Shown: in pieces, positions 16,895-26,106 of the stretch | How the letters are laid out: each line of letters begins with the position of its first letter | Numbering within the stretch: position 1 is the stretch's first letter | Origin: Pseudomonadota bacterium | GTDB taxonomy: Bacteria > Pseudomonadota > Gammaproteobacteria > Xanthomonadales > Xanthomonadaceae | DNA length: 64,000 bases | Direction: 5' to 3' | Assembly (NCBI GenBank): GCA_030528565.1 | Contig: JAUMYP010000004.1 | Coordinates: 47,744 to 111,743, forward strand | Notes under the pieces: model-generated | The model's database searches: none | The model's input: the letters and a program-made list of their open reading frames with translations, nothing else | Told to the model about the DNA's origin: nothing | Position numbers and translations under genes: made by a program

Positions 16895-18886
16895 TCAAAG
16901 CATGCTGGCTGCATCCAGCACGGCTTCCACGGTAAAGCCGTAATGCTTGAACAGTTCACCTGCTGGCGCGGAAGCGCCGAACTCGCGCATGCCTATCACC
17001 CGGCCTTGCAGGCCGACATACTTGTACCAGTAGTCGGCAGTACCGGCCTCGATGGCGATGCGCCGGGTGCAGGCTGCGGGCAGCACTTCCTCGCGGTATT
17101 CGGCGCTCTGGCGCTCGAACACTTCCACGCAGGGCATCGACACCACGCGCACGCTATCGCCCAGTTTTTCTGCCGCCTGCATGGCCAGCGCCACCTCCGA
17201 GCCTGTGGCAATCAGAATCAGTTCCGGCGTACCGACGCTGTCCTTCAGCACATAGCCGCCGCGGAAGATGCTGGCGAACTGTGCTTCATCACGCGGCTGA
17301 TGCGGCAGGTTCTGGCGGCTGAACACCAGACACGAAGGCCCGTCCTGGCGCTCGATGGCGCTGAACCAGGCGGCAGCCGATTCCACCGCATCGCAGGGGC
17401 GCCAGACATCGTTATTAGGGATATGGCGCAGGCTGGCGACATGCTCGACAGGCTGGTGGGTCGGGCCGTCTTCGCCCAGGCCAATCGAGTCGTGGGTATA
17501 GACGTGAATCACCCGCAGCCCCATCAGCGCACTCATGCGGATGGCATTGCGGGCATAGTCGCTGAACACCAGGAAGGTGGCGTCATAGGGAATGAAGCCG
17601 CCATGCAGCGCCAGCCCGTTGCTGATTGCGCTCATGCCAAACTCGCGCACGCCGTAGTAAATGTAATTGCCACCGGCCTGGCTGCCATTGGCATCGCGGC
17701 TGCCACTCCACAGGGTGAGATTGGAATGGGCAAGGTCGGCCGAGCCGCCGATGAGTTCCGGCAACAGCGGCGCAAAGGCTTCAATCGCCATCTGCGAGGC
17801 CTTGCGGCTGGCCACCACCGGGCCTTCGGCCTGCAATCGCTGCATATACGCCATTGCCTTGCTTCCCCATTCCCCGGCAGCGATTTCGCCATGCATCCGG
17901 CGCAGGAATTCGGCCGCCAGCTCAGGATACGCCGCCTGATAGGCATCAAAGCGCGCCTGCCAGTCTGCTTCAAGCTGCTGCCCGGCAGCGCGGGCATCCC
18001 AGGCAGCGCGAATCTCCTGCGGGATTTCAAACTCGCCATACGGCCATTGCAGCGCCTCGCGGGTCAGGCGGCTTTCCTCCGCACCCAGCGGCGCGCCGTG
18101 AACCGACTCCTTGCCTTCCTTGTTGGGCGAGCCAAAGCCAATCACCGTGCGGCAGCAAATCAGCACCGGCTTGTCGCCGGACTTTTTCGCAGTCTGGATG
18201 GCGGTTTCGATTTCCACCGGGTCATGGCCGTTGACATTGCGAATCACCTGCCAGCCATAGGCCTCGAAGCGCGCCGGGGTATCGTCGGTAAACCAGCCCT
18301 GCACATCGCCATCAATGCTGATGCGGTTGTCATCCCAGAATGCCACCAGCTTGCCCAGCTTCCAGGTGCCAGCCAGCGAAGCCGCCTCATGGCTGACGCC
18401 TTCCATCAGGCAGCCATCGCCCAGGAATACCCAGGTGCGGTGGTCAACGATTTCATGCCCTTCGCGGTTGAACTCGCGCGCCAGCAGCTTTTCGGCCAGC
18501 GCCATGCCAACGGCATTGGCAAAGCCCTGCCCCAGGGGGCCGGTGGTGGTTTCAACGCCGGGGGTGATGAAGTTTTCCGGATGCCCCGGGGTCTTGCTGC
18601 CGAACTGGCGGAAGTTTTTCAGCTCATCCAGCGGCAGGTCATAACCTGCCAGATGCAGCAGCGCATATTGCAGCATCGAGCCATGACCATTGGAGAGCAC
18701 GAAGCGGTCGCGGTTCAGCCAGCCGGGGTTGCCCGGATTATGCTGCAAATGGTCGCGCCAGAGCACTTCGGCAATATCCGCCATGCCCATCGGCATGCCG
18801 GGGTGACCGGAATTGGCGGCATTGACCGCATCAATGGCAAGAAAACGGATAGCGTTGGCAAGAGCCTGGCGACTGGGCTGCGTCAT
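16895..18886 (-). CDS. tkt: Transketolase
   Basis: Thiamine-diphosphate enzyme of the pentose-phosphate pathway that moves two-carbon units between sugar phosphates. It is 663 aa, full length. Visible features are the active-site His in [10 protein letters not shown] (His28), [11 protein letters not shown] (His68), the TPP/Mg motif [13 protein letters not shown] (about 156-168) with the distal WDDN, and [13 protein letters not shown] in the Pyr domain holding the catalytic Glu. It is a stand-alone gene 70 bp downstream of a symporter gene, with its own terminator. A GC-rich hairpin (CCCC..GGGG) lies in the 5' gap but has no U-tract. Confidence 0.97.
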   Translation of the reverse strand: MTQPSRQALANAIRFLAIDAVNAANSGHPGMPMGMADIAEVLWRDHLQHNPGNPGWLNRDRFVLSNGHGSMLQYALLHLAGYDLPLDELKNFRQFGSKTPGHPENFITPGVETTTGPLGQGFANAVGMALAEKLLAREFNREGHEIVDHRTWVFLGDGCLMEGVSHEAASLAGTWKLGKLVAFWDDNRISIDGDVQGWFTDDTPARFEAYGWQVIRNVNGHDPVEIETAIQTAKKSGDKPVLICCRTVIGFGSPNKEGKESVHGAPLGAEESRLTREALQWPYGEFEIPQEIRAAWDARAAGQQLEADWQARFDAYQAAYPELAAEFLRRMHGEIAAGEWGSKAMAYMQRLQAEGPVVASRKASQMAIEAFAPLLPELIGGSADLAHSNLTLWSGSRDANGSQAGGNYIYYGVREFGMSAISNGLALHGGFIPYDATFLVFSDYARNAIRMSALMGLRVIHVYTHDSIGLGEDGPTHQPVEHVASLRHIPNNDVWRPCDAVESAAAWFSAIERQDGPSCLVFSRQNLPHQPRDEAQFASIFRGGYVLKDSVGTPELILIATGSEVALAMQAAEKLGDSVRVVSMPCVEVFERQSAEYREEVLPAACTRRIAIEAGTADYWYKYVGLQGRVIGMREFGASAPAGELFKHYGFTVEAVLDAASML

Positions 18887-18956
18887 GACAAAGAGTTTGG
18901 GATACCCCGCAATTCGGGGGCGCTATTGTCCCATGTCAGGCGCGGCCGTGCTTGGC

Positions 18957-20297
18957 TTAATGTGACGGCAGCTCGCGCTCCCCGGCCTCGATATCCGCCG
19001 TGCCTTCGGCCTCGGCAGGCTCGCCCCGGGCGACCACGGTGGAAAGCACCAAATCGCCGGTGACATTCACCGTGGTGCGGCACATGTCCAGAAGGCGGTC
19101 CACCCCGAGGATAAAGGCCAGGCCTTCGGCCGGGATGCCGAACATCAGCAGGATGCTGGCAATCACCGGCAGTGAGCCGCCGGGCACGCCCGCAGCGCCA
19201 ATACCGCCCACCACGCACAATGCCAATACCATCGCCTGCTGGGCCAGGCTCAACTCCACGTTGTAGAACTGCGCCAGGAACAGCACGGCAATGCCCTCGA
19301 ACATGGCCGTGCCGTTCATATTGGCGGTCGCCCCCAGGGTGCAGACAAAGCGCGACACCCGGCGCGGCACGCCAAGGCGCTCTTCGGCACACATCAGGGT
19401 GGTGGGCAGGGTGGCGCTGGAAGATGAGGTGGAAAACGCGGTGACGATGGCCGGTTGCGCGCCACGCAAAAATTGCAGGGGCGAGCGCCTGGCGATGAGC
19501 CACACCAGCAGCGGGAACACCAGCGCAAAATGCACGCCCATCGCGCCTACCGCTGTGGCAACGAATTTGGCAAGCAGCAGCAGCACATCAAGGCCGAGCT
19601 TGGCGGTCACGCTGAACAGCATCGCCGCCACGGCATACGGCGCCAGACGAATCACCCAGTCAATCAGCTTCAGGCAGATGTCATACACCCCCTGGCAGGC
19701 CAGCACGAAGTGCTCGGTGGCGCGGTTGCGGATAAGCGTGGCAGCGATACCGAACAACAGCGCAAAGAACATCACTGCAATCAGGTCGTTATTGGCCGCA
19801 GCGGCAATCGGGTTGCGCGGCACGATGTTGAGCAGCACATCAATGCCTGAGAGCTTGTGCGCGGCCTCGGTCGCACTGGCAACGCGGTCAGCGTGTTTGC
19901 CGGCTTCTTCCATCAGCTTGGCGCGTTGCTCGACACTCAGCCCCGCGCCGGGCTTGACCAGGTTCACCGCCACAAGCCCGACGCTGACCGCCAGCGTTGT
20001 CACCGTTGCCACCCAGAACAGGGTGCGCCCGCCAATGCGCCCCAGCGATTTGGGCTCGCCAATTTCCACCACCCCCAGAATCAGTGCAGAGAACACCAGC
20101 GGCACCACCAGCATGAACAAAAGCCGCAGGAACAACTGCCCTACCGGGTCGGCCACATAAGTGGTGATGGCGCTTAGCCAGCCGGCATCGGCTGCAAAGA
20201 AATTGGCACACAGTCCCAGCGCCGTGCCGCCTACAAAGCCAATCAGCATTTTCCAGTGCAGGGGCAAACCGTTGTTCTTGCTGTGCGCGTCAGACAT
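18957..20297 (-). CDS. Dicarboxylate/amino acid:cation symporter (DAACS family)
   Basis: Inner-membrane secondary transporter of 446 aa that imports C4-dicarboxylates or acidic amino acids with H+ or Na+. ATG 20297 (MSDAHSKNNG) has TCCCGGAG 6 nt upstream and is preferred to an upstream in-frame start. About eight hydrophobic helices plus the family reentrant motif SSSSATLPTTL, followed by NMNGTAMFEG in helix 7 and GVPGGSLPV, identify the GltP/DctA fold. It has a larger-than-usual loop (EQRAKLMEEAGKHADRVASA) after the third helix region. The substrate cannot be decided from sequence by eye. Confidence 0.9.
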   Translation of the reverse strand: MSDAHSKNNGLPLHWKMLIGFVGGTALGLCANFFAADAGWLSAITTYVADPVGQLFLRLLFMLVVPLVFSALILGVVEIGEPKSLGRIGGRTLFWVATVTTLAVSVGLVAVNLVKPGAGLSVEQRAKLMEEAGKHADRVASATEAAHKLSGIDVLLNIVPRNPIAAAANNDLIAVMFFALLFGIAATLIRNRATEHFVLACQGVYDICLKLIDWVIRLAPYAVAAMLFSVTAKLGLDVLLLLAKFVATAVGAMGVHFALVFPLLVWLIARRSPLQFLRGAQPAIVTAFSTSSSSATLPTTLMCAEERLGVPRRVSRFVCTLGATANMNGTAMFEGIAVLFLAQFYNVELSLAQQAMVLALCVVGGIGAAGVPGGSLPVIASILLMFGIPAEGLAFILGVDRLLDMCRTTVNVTGDLVLSTVVARGEPAEAEGTADIEAGERELPSH

Positions 20298-20384
20298 ACA
20301 GGCTCCGGGAAAGGGGTCGGTTACGGCCACTGGCCGCCAGTCAAACGGCGAGCCTAACCGATTCTGCCCGCCCCTCCAAGAAAA

Positions 20385-22037
20385 TCAGCGTTCCGGATAC
20401 AGCGGCGGCAATAGCGGTGCGCGCTGCTTGCCGGGTTGGCGCAAGACCCGGACATCGGCAAATGCTGCGCGCAACTGTTTGCGCGCGGCCTCGACATCGC
20501 CGCCGCCCCAGAGCGCCTGCTGCAACAGGTCAATGGCCTCGCGCTGCGCCTGGCAGGCAAGCCGGGCGCGCAGCGCGGACAGGCTGGGCGCTGCCGGGCT
20601 GGCAACGGCAGGCAGGCACTGGGCAATGGCGGGCAAGTCGCCAGACTGCAACGCATGCTGGAGCGCCCTGCGCATCTGCCGCTGTGCAATGCGCTGCTTG
20701 CGCCATTGCCCAAAAGACTTTGAACAGGCTCCAAGCGGGCCTGGGCGGACAAGCCCGCACACCAGCAGTATCAGCAGCGCCAGCACCAGCCCCCAGCCAA
20801 GCCAGCCCCGCCATGCCGCCGGGGTCTTGCTTGGGCGCGCCTGCGCCTCTGGCCTTGCCTGCCCTATCAGCGGCGCAGGCGGTGGCTGGAGACTGCCTGC
20901 GGCGATATTCAGGCGAATCGGCGCCAGCTCGGCGCGATGCATGCGCTGCGCGCTCACATCCCACCAGCTTATCGGCTTGACCTGCACCAGCAGCTCGCCT
21001 TCGGCCAATGGCAGCAGTGTGAACTGGCGGCTTATCGTGCTCTCTATCCGGCCTTGATATACGCCTTCTGAACGCTCAACCGGCTCGGCAAATACCTGTA
21101 GCTGCGGATGCGGCTCAAGCTCCAGCGGCGGCAATTGCGAAGCCGTTGCACCATCGGCATGCAGCGCCAGTTTCAGCGCCATGCCCTGCCCGAGCTGTCC
21201 TTGTTGCGCCACATCCAGTACACGTAGCGACAGCTTGCGCGCTGGCAGCCAGGGCGCTGCGGCGTTTGCCGGAATCGGCCGCACCGCAAGCCGCTGCGCC
21301 GGTGCACTGGCCTGCACCTGTACCCGGCCCTGGCCAAACCAGCCACCCGTACCGATGCGCTCGCCCTCGCCACGGAACCATGCCGCTGGCAGCACCAGCT
21401 CGCCGCTGCGCTCGGGTATCAAAAGATAATGCCGCGCCAGCACCCGGTATTCCCGGCCATCAATCACCCGCTGGCTCCGGCTATCACTGCCAAACGGCAC
21501 CAGGCTGGCATTGGCAGGCATGGGCTGCTGCAACTCGCCGCTGAACAGGTTGACCGCATAATGCAGGCGCAAGGTCAGCAATACCGCCTGTTGCACATAA
21601 GGCGAGCCATCGCTGATATCCGTTTCCAGAAATACCGCCTGCCCGGCCTGTGGCTGGTGGCTACCTGCCTGTGCCACATCGGCCACCTGCAAGCGCAAAG
21701 GCCGGGTAGATTGCGTCCCGACCTTCAAGGCCGGGATTTCAATCCGGCCACTCCTGCGCGGGCGCAGCTCCACCGCAAACCGCTGCCGGGTATGAAACCT
21801 GCCACCCCGGATTTCCACCTGCCTGCCGCTGTCCATGCGCAGCACCCTGAAATCAGCCTCAAGCGGCGCCAGTTCAGGCGTAGCGCGCACATTTTCAAGC
21901 TCGATATTGAGGGTGACCGTTTCACCGGCCTCAATGCTTGATTGCGAAAGACTGGCGCGCACCTGTGCAACCGCCGGTACTGCCAGCAGCATGAGCAGCA
22001 GCCACAGGCCGCGCCAACCAATGGCTGCATGCTTCAT
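20385..22037 (-). CDS. BatD family protein
   Basis: Membrane-anchored periplasmic protein of 550 aa: signal peptide (GLWLLLMLLAVPAVAQ), a long region of beta-sandwich-like repeats (about 25-400), one transmembrane helix (GWGLVLALLILLVCGLV, about 430-446) and a cytoplasmic tail. This is the BatD architecture. It overlaps the upstream BatBC gene by 4 bp. Just after the membrane helix, codons for ACSKS contain GAGCCTGTTCAAAGTCT, identical to the left end of the inverted-repeat element at 3951. The cytoplasmic tail may therefore have been shaped by a repeat insertion. Role in the MoxR/Bat system is not established biochemically. Confidence 0.82.
   Translation of the reverse strand: MKHAAIGWRGLWLLLMLLAVPAVAQVRASLSQSSIEAGETVTLNIELENVRATPELAPLEADFRVLRMDSGRQVEIRGGRFHTRQRFAVELRPRRSGRIEIPALKVGTQSTRPLRLQVADVAQAGSHQPQAGQAVFLETDISDGSPYVQQAVLLTLRLHYAVNLFSGELQQPMPANASLVPFGSDSRSQRVIDGREYRVLARHYLLIPERSGELVLPAAWFRGEGERIGTGGWFGQGRVQVQASAPAQRLAVRPIPANAAAPWLPARKLSLRVLDVAQQGQLGQGMALKLALHADGATASQLPPLELEPHPQLQVFAEPVERSEGVYQGRIESTISRQFTLLPLAEGELLVQVKPISWWDVSAQRMHRAELAPIRLNIAAGSLQPPPAPLIGQARPEAQARPSKTPAAWRGWLGWGLVLALLILLVCGLVRPGPLGACSKSFGQWRKQRIAQRQMRRALQHALQSGDLPAIAQCLPAVASPAAPSLSALRARLACQAQREAIDLLQQALWGGGDVEAARKQLRAAFADVRVLRQPGKQRAPLLPPLYPER
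20715..20731 (-). repeat. In-gene copy of the GAGCCTGTTCAAAGTCT end motif
   Basis: Seventeen bases identical to 3951-3967 occur on the minus strand inside the batD coding sequence, in frame, adjacent to a GC-rich potential hairpin upstream of it (20736-20759). Confidence 0.7.
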
Positions 22038-23725
22038 TGCCCATCGCCTCCTGCACGGCGGCGCTGATGCTCCAGCCAGAATTTTTGTCGCAGCCAGTCG
22101 CCGGGGGTATCGGGCACGCGCCTGAGCCAGGCTTCCAGTGCCTGTTGTTGCTCATGCTGCGCGGCTGCGCCGCTATCTGCTGCCTTTTCCGGGCTGTGCT
22201 GTGCAGTCTTTGCACTCGTGCCTGCTGCTGCCAATGCCTGATTCATTGCCTGCCGCTGCGCCTGCCTGGCCTCTGCTGCCGCTTGCTGCGCGGCGGCCTG
22301 AGGCTGCAATTCTTGATTCTGGTTCTGCCCCTGAGGTTGCGAATTGCCTTGCGCGCCTGGCTGTTGTGACTGCCCGCCTGCCGATTGCGGCGGTGATTGT
22401 TCACCCGCCGATGACGAAGGCTGCTGCTGTTGCTGCTGTTGTCGCAGCAGGCGCTCAACCGCCGCCCGGTTGGCACGGGCATCCTCCATTTGCGGGCGGT
22501 ATGCCAGCGCCTCGCCATAGGCGGCAATCGCCTGCTGATATTGCCCGCTTTGCGCCAGCGCATTGCCAAGGTTGTAACGCGCCTGTGCGCCCGGCACTTG
22601 TGCATAGGCCTGTGCCGCCCTGGCATAGTCGCCAGCGCGATAGGCGGCATCAGCCTCGCGCAAAATCCGGTACTGCTGCTGGTCAGGCCGCAGCCACCAA
22701 CTGCGCCTGGGCATCTCTTGCGCGACGACAGGCGCTGGCAGCCCAGTTGCCAGCATCAGCGCAAGCGCCACCGCCAACAGCGCACTACGGCGCAATAGCA
22801 GCAGGGACAGCAGCAACAACGGCAGCAGCAGCCAATAGCCTTCGTCCTGAGGCACCTGGCCACTGCGCCCGCCTGCATCCGGCTTGCGCAAATCGGTGCT
22901 CTCAAGCAAGCCCAAGGCCTGCAAATCACCCGCATCATGCCGTAGCGGCAGCATCGCGCCCTGACCGGCTGCCGCCAGCTGTTTCAGGCTGGCGCTGTCC
23001 ATCCGTGTTTTGAAGATGCGGCCATCGCCCATGCGGATTTCACTGCCACTCTCACTGCCAAGAGCAATCACCGACACTTTGAAACCCTGCGCTGCGGCAT
23101 CAGCGGCGGCACTGATTGCCGCAGCATCCGCAGCCGAAGTCAGCAGCAGGATATCGCCTTCCTGCGCGCCGCCCTGACGCAACAGCTTCACCGCCAGGGC
23201 AATCGCGCGCGCCGGACGCTGCCCATCCTGCGGCATGATGTGCGGCGCAAGCGCCTCGATAAACAGGGCGATATTGGCATGGTCGTCGGTCAAGGGCGAA
23301 ACCATATGCGCATCATCGGCAAACACCAGCAAGGCCACCTGCCCGCCACTGCGCTTTTCCAGCAATTGCGCCAGTTTGGCGCGCGCCTGTAGCAAGCGGG
23401 ATGGCGGCAGGTCCTGGGCCTGCATGCTGCTGGACAAGTCCATCGCCACCACCAGCGCCCGGCCATGCTGCCAGAGTGGCTGCTCAAGCTGCCGCCAGCT
23501 AGGGCCTGCCAGTGCCAGAATCGCCAGCGCCGCCGCCAGCGGCCAAAGCCAGGCAGACGTCAATGCCTGCGCTTTGCCCGGGCGCAAAACATGCGGCTGC
23601 AAATGTGCATCAATCACGCCATGCCAGGGGCTCTTCGCCTGCCGCTTGCGACGCTGCCACCACCACAACAGCGGCAATAGCAGCAATGCCCAAAGCCATT
23701 CCGGACGCAACAATTGCAGACTCAT
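22034..23725 (-). CDS. BatB/BatC fusion: VWA domain plus TPR protein
   Basis: Protein of 563 aa joining two usually separate Bat functions. An N-terminal membrane helix (LLRPEWLWALLLLPLLWWW) precedes a von Willebrand A domain with MIDAS motif DLSSSM and a later TSAAD. After a second hydrophobic stretch comes a TPR region (AAYRAGDYARAAQAYAQ, RYNLGNALAQSGQYQQAIAA), then a Gln/Pro/Ser-rich tail. ATG 23725 is chosen for its GGAGG site and ATGA overlap with the BatA stop. The low-complexity Gln tract (CAG/CAA repeats near 22425-22445) may be length-variable. The VWA domain probably works with MoxR. Confidence 0.85.
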   Translation of the reverse strand: MSLQLLRPEWLWALLLLPLLWWWQRRKRQAKSPWHGVIDAHLQPHVLRPGKAQALTSAWLWPLAAALAILALAGPSWRQLEQPLWQHGRALVVAMDLSSSMQAQDLPPSRLLQARAKLAQLLEKRSGGQVALLVFADDAHMVSPLTDDHANIALFIEALAPHIMPQDGQRPARAIALAVKLLRQGGAQEGDILLLTSAADAAAISAAADAAAQGFKVSVIALGSESGSEIRMGDGRIFKTRMDSASLKQLAAAGQGAMLPLRHDAGDLQALGLLESTDLRKPDAGGRSGQVPQDEGYWLLLPLLLLSLLLLRRSALLAVALALMLATGLPAPVVAQEMPRRSWWLRPDQQQYRILREADAAYRAGDYARAAQAYAQVPGAQARYNLGNALAQSGQYQQAIAAYGEALAYRPQMEDARANRAAVERLLRQQQQQQQPSSSAGEQSPPQSAGGQSQQPGAQGNSQPQGQNQNQELQPQAAAQQAAAEARQAQRQAMNQALAAAGTSAKTAQHSPEKAADSGAAAQHEQQQALEAWLRRVPDTPGDWLRQKFWLEHQRRRAGGDGQ

Positions 23726-24729
23726 GCGCGCCTCCGCCATTGCCCGGAAACCCCGCCCAGCATGGCCATCAGCGATGCGGCCAGTAGCCAGCGCCAGTAA
23801 TGCTCGATGCGCGGCCGCAATGCCTGCCCTTCACTGCTGCTTGGCTCCAGGCGGTCGATTTCGGCATAGATGCCGGCCAGCGACTTGGCATCACGGGCGC
23901 GGAAAAACTGCCCACCTGTAAGCGCCGCCACCTGTTGCAGGCTGGCCTCATCAATACCTGCCTGCATGCCCGGCAGCGAAATGGCAATGCCCAACACTGA
24001 CAGGGTATCGCCATCGCCGCCAAAGGCGATGGTATGGATGCGCACGTTTTCGGCCCTGGCAAGCTCCGCCGCCTTGGCCGGGGTCAATACGCCTGCGGTG
24101 TTCTCCCCGTCGGTCAGCACAATCAGCACACGCTGCTCGGCAGGCTGGGCGTGCAGGCGCTTGATGGCAAGGCCGATGGCATCGCCAATCGCGGTTTCCC
24201 GTCCGGCCATGCCAACCATCGCCTCGCGCAACTGGCTGCGCACGCTTTCCCGGTCGCGGGTCAGTGGCGCAATGGCATAGGCGCGCTGACCAAACACAAT
24301 CAAGCCCACGCGGTCGCTGGCACGACGCTCAAGAAAGTCCTCAAGCACCGCTTTGGCTGCTGTCAGCCGGTCAACGGCACGCCCCCCCAGACGCATATCC
24401 TGCTGCGCCATGCTGCCGGAGATATCCACCGCCAGCATCAGGTCACGCCCGGTCTGTGGCGGCGCCTGTAGCGGCCCCAGGGTCTGCGGTCTTGCCGCCG
24501 CGATGCATAGCAACAGCCAGGCGATAGCCGCCAAACCATTGAAGCCCGGGCGCATTTTCGACACACCCGGCACCACCGGGAGCTGCGCCGCCTGTGGCCA
24601 GCGCAAGGCAGGCAGTGCCTCATCCGGCCGGGCAGGCCACAACCTGCGCAGCAGCAAAGGCAGCGGCATGAGCAGCAGCATCCACGGCCAGGCGAAATAC
24701 TGCAACAGGCTCTGCCAGATAGCCGTCAT
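23722..24729 (-). CDS. BatA-like VWA membrane protein
   Basis: Protein of 335 aa: N-terminal membrane segments (WPWMLLLMPLPLLLRRL, GLAAIAWLLLCIAAAR), a von Willebrand A domain with a full MIDAS (DISGSM, then TAIGDA and LTDGENTAG), and a C-terminal membrane helix. The start at ATG 24729 overlaps the DUF4381 stop (ATGA), so translation is coupled. BatA homologues are partners of MoxR ATPases in stress tolerance in several bacteria; the molecular client here is unknown. Confidence 0.88.
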   Translation of the reverse strand: MTAIWQSLLQYFAWPWMLLLMPLPLLLRRLWPARPDEALPALRWPQAAQLPVVPGVSKMRPGFNGLAAIAWLLLCIAAARPQTLGPLQAPPQTGRDLMLAVDISGSMAQQDMRLGGRAVDRLTAAKAVLEDFLERRASDRVGLIVFGQRAYAIAPLTRDRESVRSQLREAMVGMAGRETAIGDAIGLAIKRLHAQPAEQRVLIVLTDGENTAGVLTPAKAAELARAENVRIHTIAFGGDGDTLSVLGIAISLPGMQAGIDEASLQQVAALTGGQFFRARDAKSLAGIYAEIDRLEPSSSEGQALRPRIEHYWRWLLAASLMAMLGGVSGQWRRRA

Positions 24730-25184
24730 GGCCGCACCCCCATCCACAGCAGAAAACGCCGCCGCGCAGCCTGCTGCAAAGCCTGCAACTGCTGCGCATC
24801 GACATCGCGGCGAAAACCACCCTGCTGCAACAAGGTGGCGATTTCACCCCGAAAAGGCGTATCGGCCAGACCCTGATTCAAAAGCGCAAGCCAGGCCGCG
24901 CCTTCCAGCCTGTCGGCATTGCCCTGATGCCGGCGTGCGGCGCGGCGCAGCAGGGCGGATATCGCCAGCACTTTGTCCGGATTATTACTGGCTTCTGCCA
25001 GCGTCCCATCAAATAGCCGCAGCACCGCCTGCCGATGCCGGTAGCGGCGTACACCCCACCACAGCAGCCACAAAACCAGCAACACCACAGTCGCCGCCAG
25101 CCACCACCAGCCTGGCGCTGGCGGCCAGAAGGCAGGCGCTACGGCTTGGTGAATATCGCGCAGCTCAAGCGTTTGCGACTGCAT
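24726..25184 (-). CDS. DUF4381 membrane protein of the MoxR/Bat cluster
   Basis: Small protein of 152 aa with a short N-terminal segment (MQSQTLELRDIHQAVAP), one transmembrane helix (WWWLAATVVLLVLWLLWWGV, about 26-45) and a basic cytoplasmic helical domain. This fits DUF4381, a family found almost only in MoxR-VWA operons. Its start codon shares bases with the DUF58 stop and its stop overlaps the BatA start, so it is tightly embedded. It has no catalytic motif and is probably a structural or adaptor subunit. Confidence 0.82.
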   Translation of the reverse strand: MQSQTLELRDIHQAVAPAFWPPAPGWWWLAATVVLLVLWLLWWGVRRYRHRQAVLRLFDGTLAEASNNPDKVLAISALLRRAARRHQGNADRLEGAAWLALLNQGLADTPFRGEIATLLQQGGFRRDVDAQQLQALQQAARRRFLLWMGVRP

Positions 25185-26104
25185 CAGGCAGGCCTCCCAA
25201 GCGGCAAGGCATCTAGCCAGCCGGCACTGTCCGCATCACAGGACAGGGTCACAACATGCACGCGCAAAGAGCCGAGCATCGACTGCGCCGCCTGTAACGG
25301 TGTCACGAAATGCTGTTGCCAACTCACCCGTTGCGCTTTTCCCGTCAAATCCAGCCACTGCCGCGCATCGCCTTGCCAGAACGGCAAACATGCCTCCGGC
25401 GGCGACTGCTCGAACGGGTCAGTCATCAGCAGCACGATGATATCCGCACGCTGCGCCAGCGCCGCCCAGAGCGCCGCTGGCACCTCATTGACACTACTGG
25501 GTTCGGCCACCACCCAAAGCCGCGCGCCGCCATGCAGATTGCGCTGCGCGCGCTGTAGTGCAAAGGCCAGGCCCTCATCATCCTGCGGCGGCTCGGCATA
25601 CCAGCGGCACAGGGCATGCAGCACCCGGAAAACCGCACGCACACCCGCTGCCGGCGCAATCGCTGCCTCCTGCCGGCTGCCACGCAAGGCGCCGACACGG
25701 TCACCATCTTGCAAGGCCGCCCAGGCCGCCACAGCCGCCACACGCGCGGCCTGCACCGACTTGAAGCGCAAACGGCTGCCAAAATACAGCCGTGGCGAGG
25801 TATCGGCCACAATCAGGCTCAGCCGGTCGCGCTCGGCCTGGAACAGCTTGGTATGTACACGCCCGCTGCGCGCACTGACGCGCCAGTCGATATGACGGGC
25901 ATCATCTCCGGCCACATACTCGCGCGATTCGGCATATTCCATGCCGCGTCCACGCCATGGCGAGAGCGCCCCCCCGGAAGTACCATGCCGCCCCCGTCTT
26001 GCCCGCGCCCTGCCCTGCACCCGGCCACGCAATGCCAGCAGCGCGGGCAAAGTCGGCGCGGTCGTGTCTTCTGGAAGCAGGCGGCGGGCAGGCATCGGCG
26101 ACAC
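25184..26104 (-). CDS. DUF58 domain protein
   Basis: Soluble protein of 306 aa with the DUF58 signature GRGMEYAESREYVAGDDARH followed by IDWRVSARSGRVHTKLF, and a VWA-like C-terminal half (SLIVADTSPRLYFG). The frame opens with GTG 26104; ATG 26095 (MPARRLL) is an equally possible start, with no clear ribosome-binding site favouring either. It is 2 bp downstream of the MoxR stop and is the second gene of the operon. DUF58 proteins nearly always accompany MoxR ATPases and are thought to be VWA-like partners. Confidence 0.87.
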   Translation of the reverse strand: MSPMPARRLLPEDTTAPTLPALLALRGRVQGRARARRGRHGTSGGALSPWRGRGMEYAESREYVAGDDARHIDWRVSARSGRVHTKLFQAERDRLSLIVADTSPRLYFGSRLRFKSVQAARVAAVAAWAALQDGDRVGALRGSRQEAAIAPAAGVRAVFRVLHALCRWYAEPPQDDEGLAFALQRAQRNLHGGARLWVVAEPSSVNEVPAALWAALAQRADIIVLLMTDPFEQSPPEACLPFWQGDARQWLDLTGKAQRVSWQQHFVTPLQAAQSMLGSLRVHVVTLSCDADSAGWLDALPLGRPA

Positions 26105-26106
26105 CG

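Noticed and set aside
16943..19063. A 706-codon plus-strand frame opposite tkt and the symporter end
   Set aside because: Antisense to the whole transketolase gene; composition is typical of a shadow frame.
22424..22445. CAG/CAA-type simple repeat in the BatBC gene
   Set aside because: It encodes a Gln-rich linker and is short and imperfect, so I do not treat it as a separate repeat feature.
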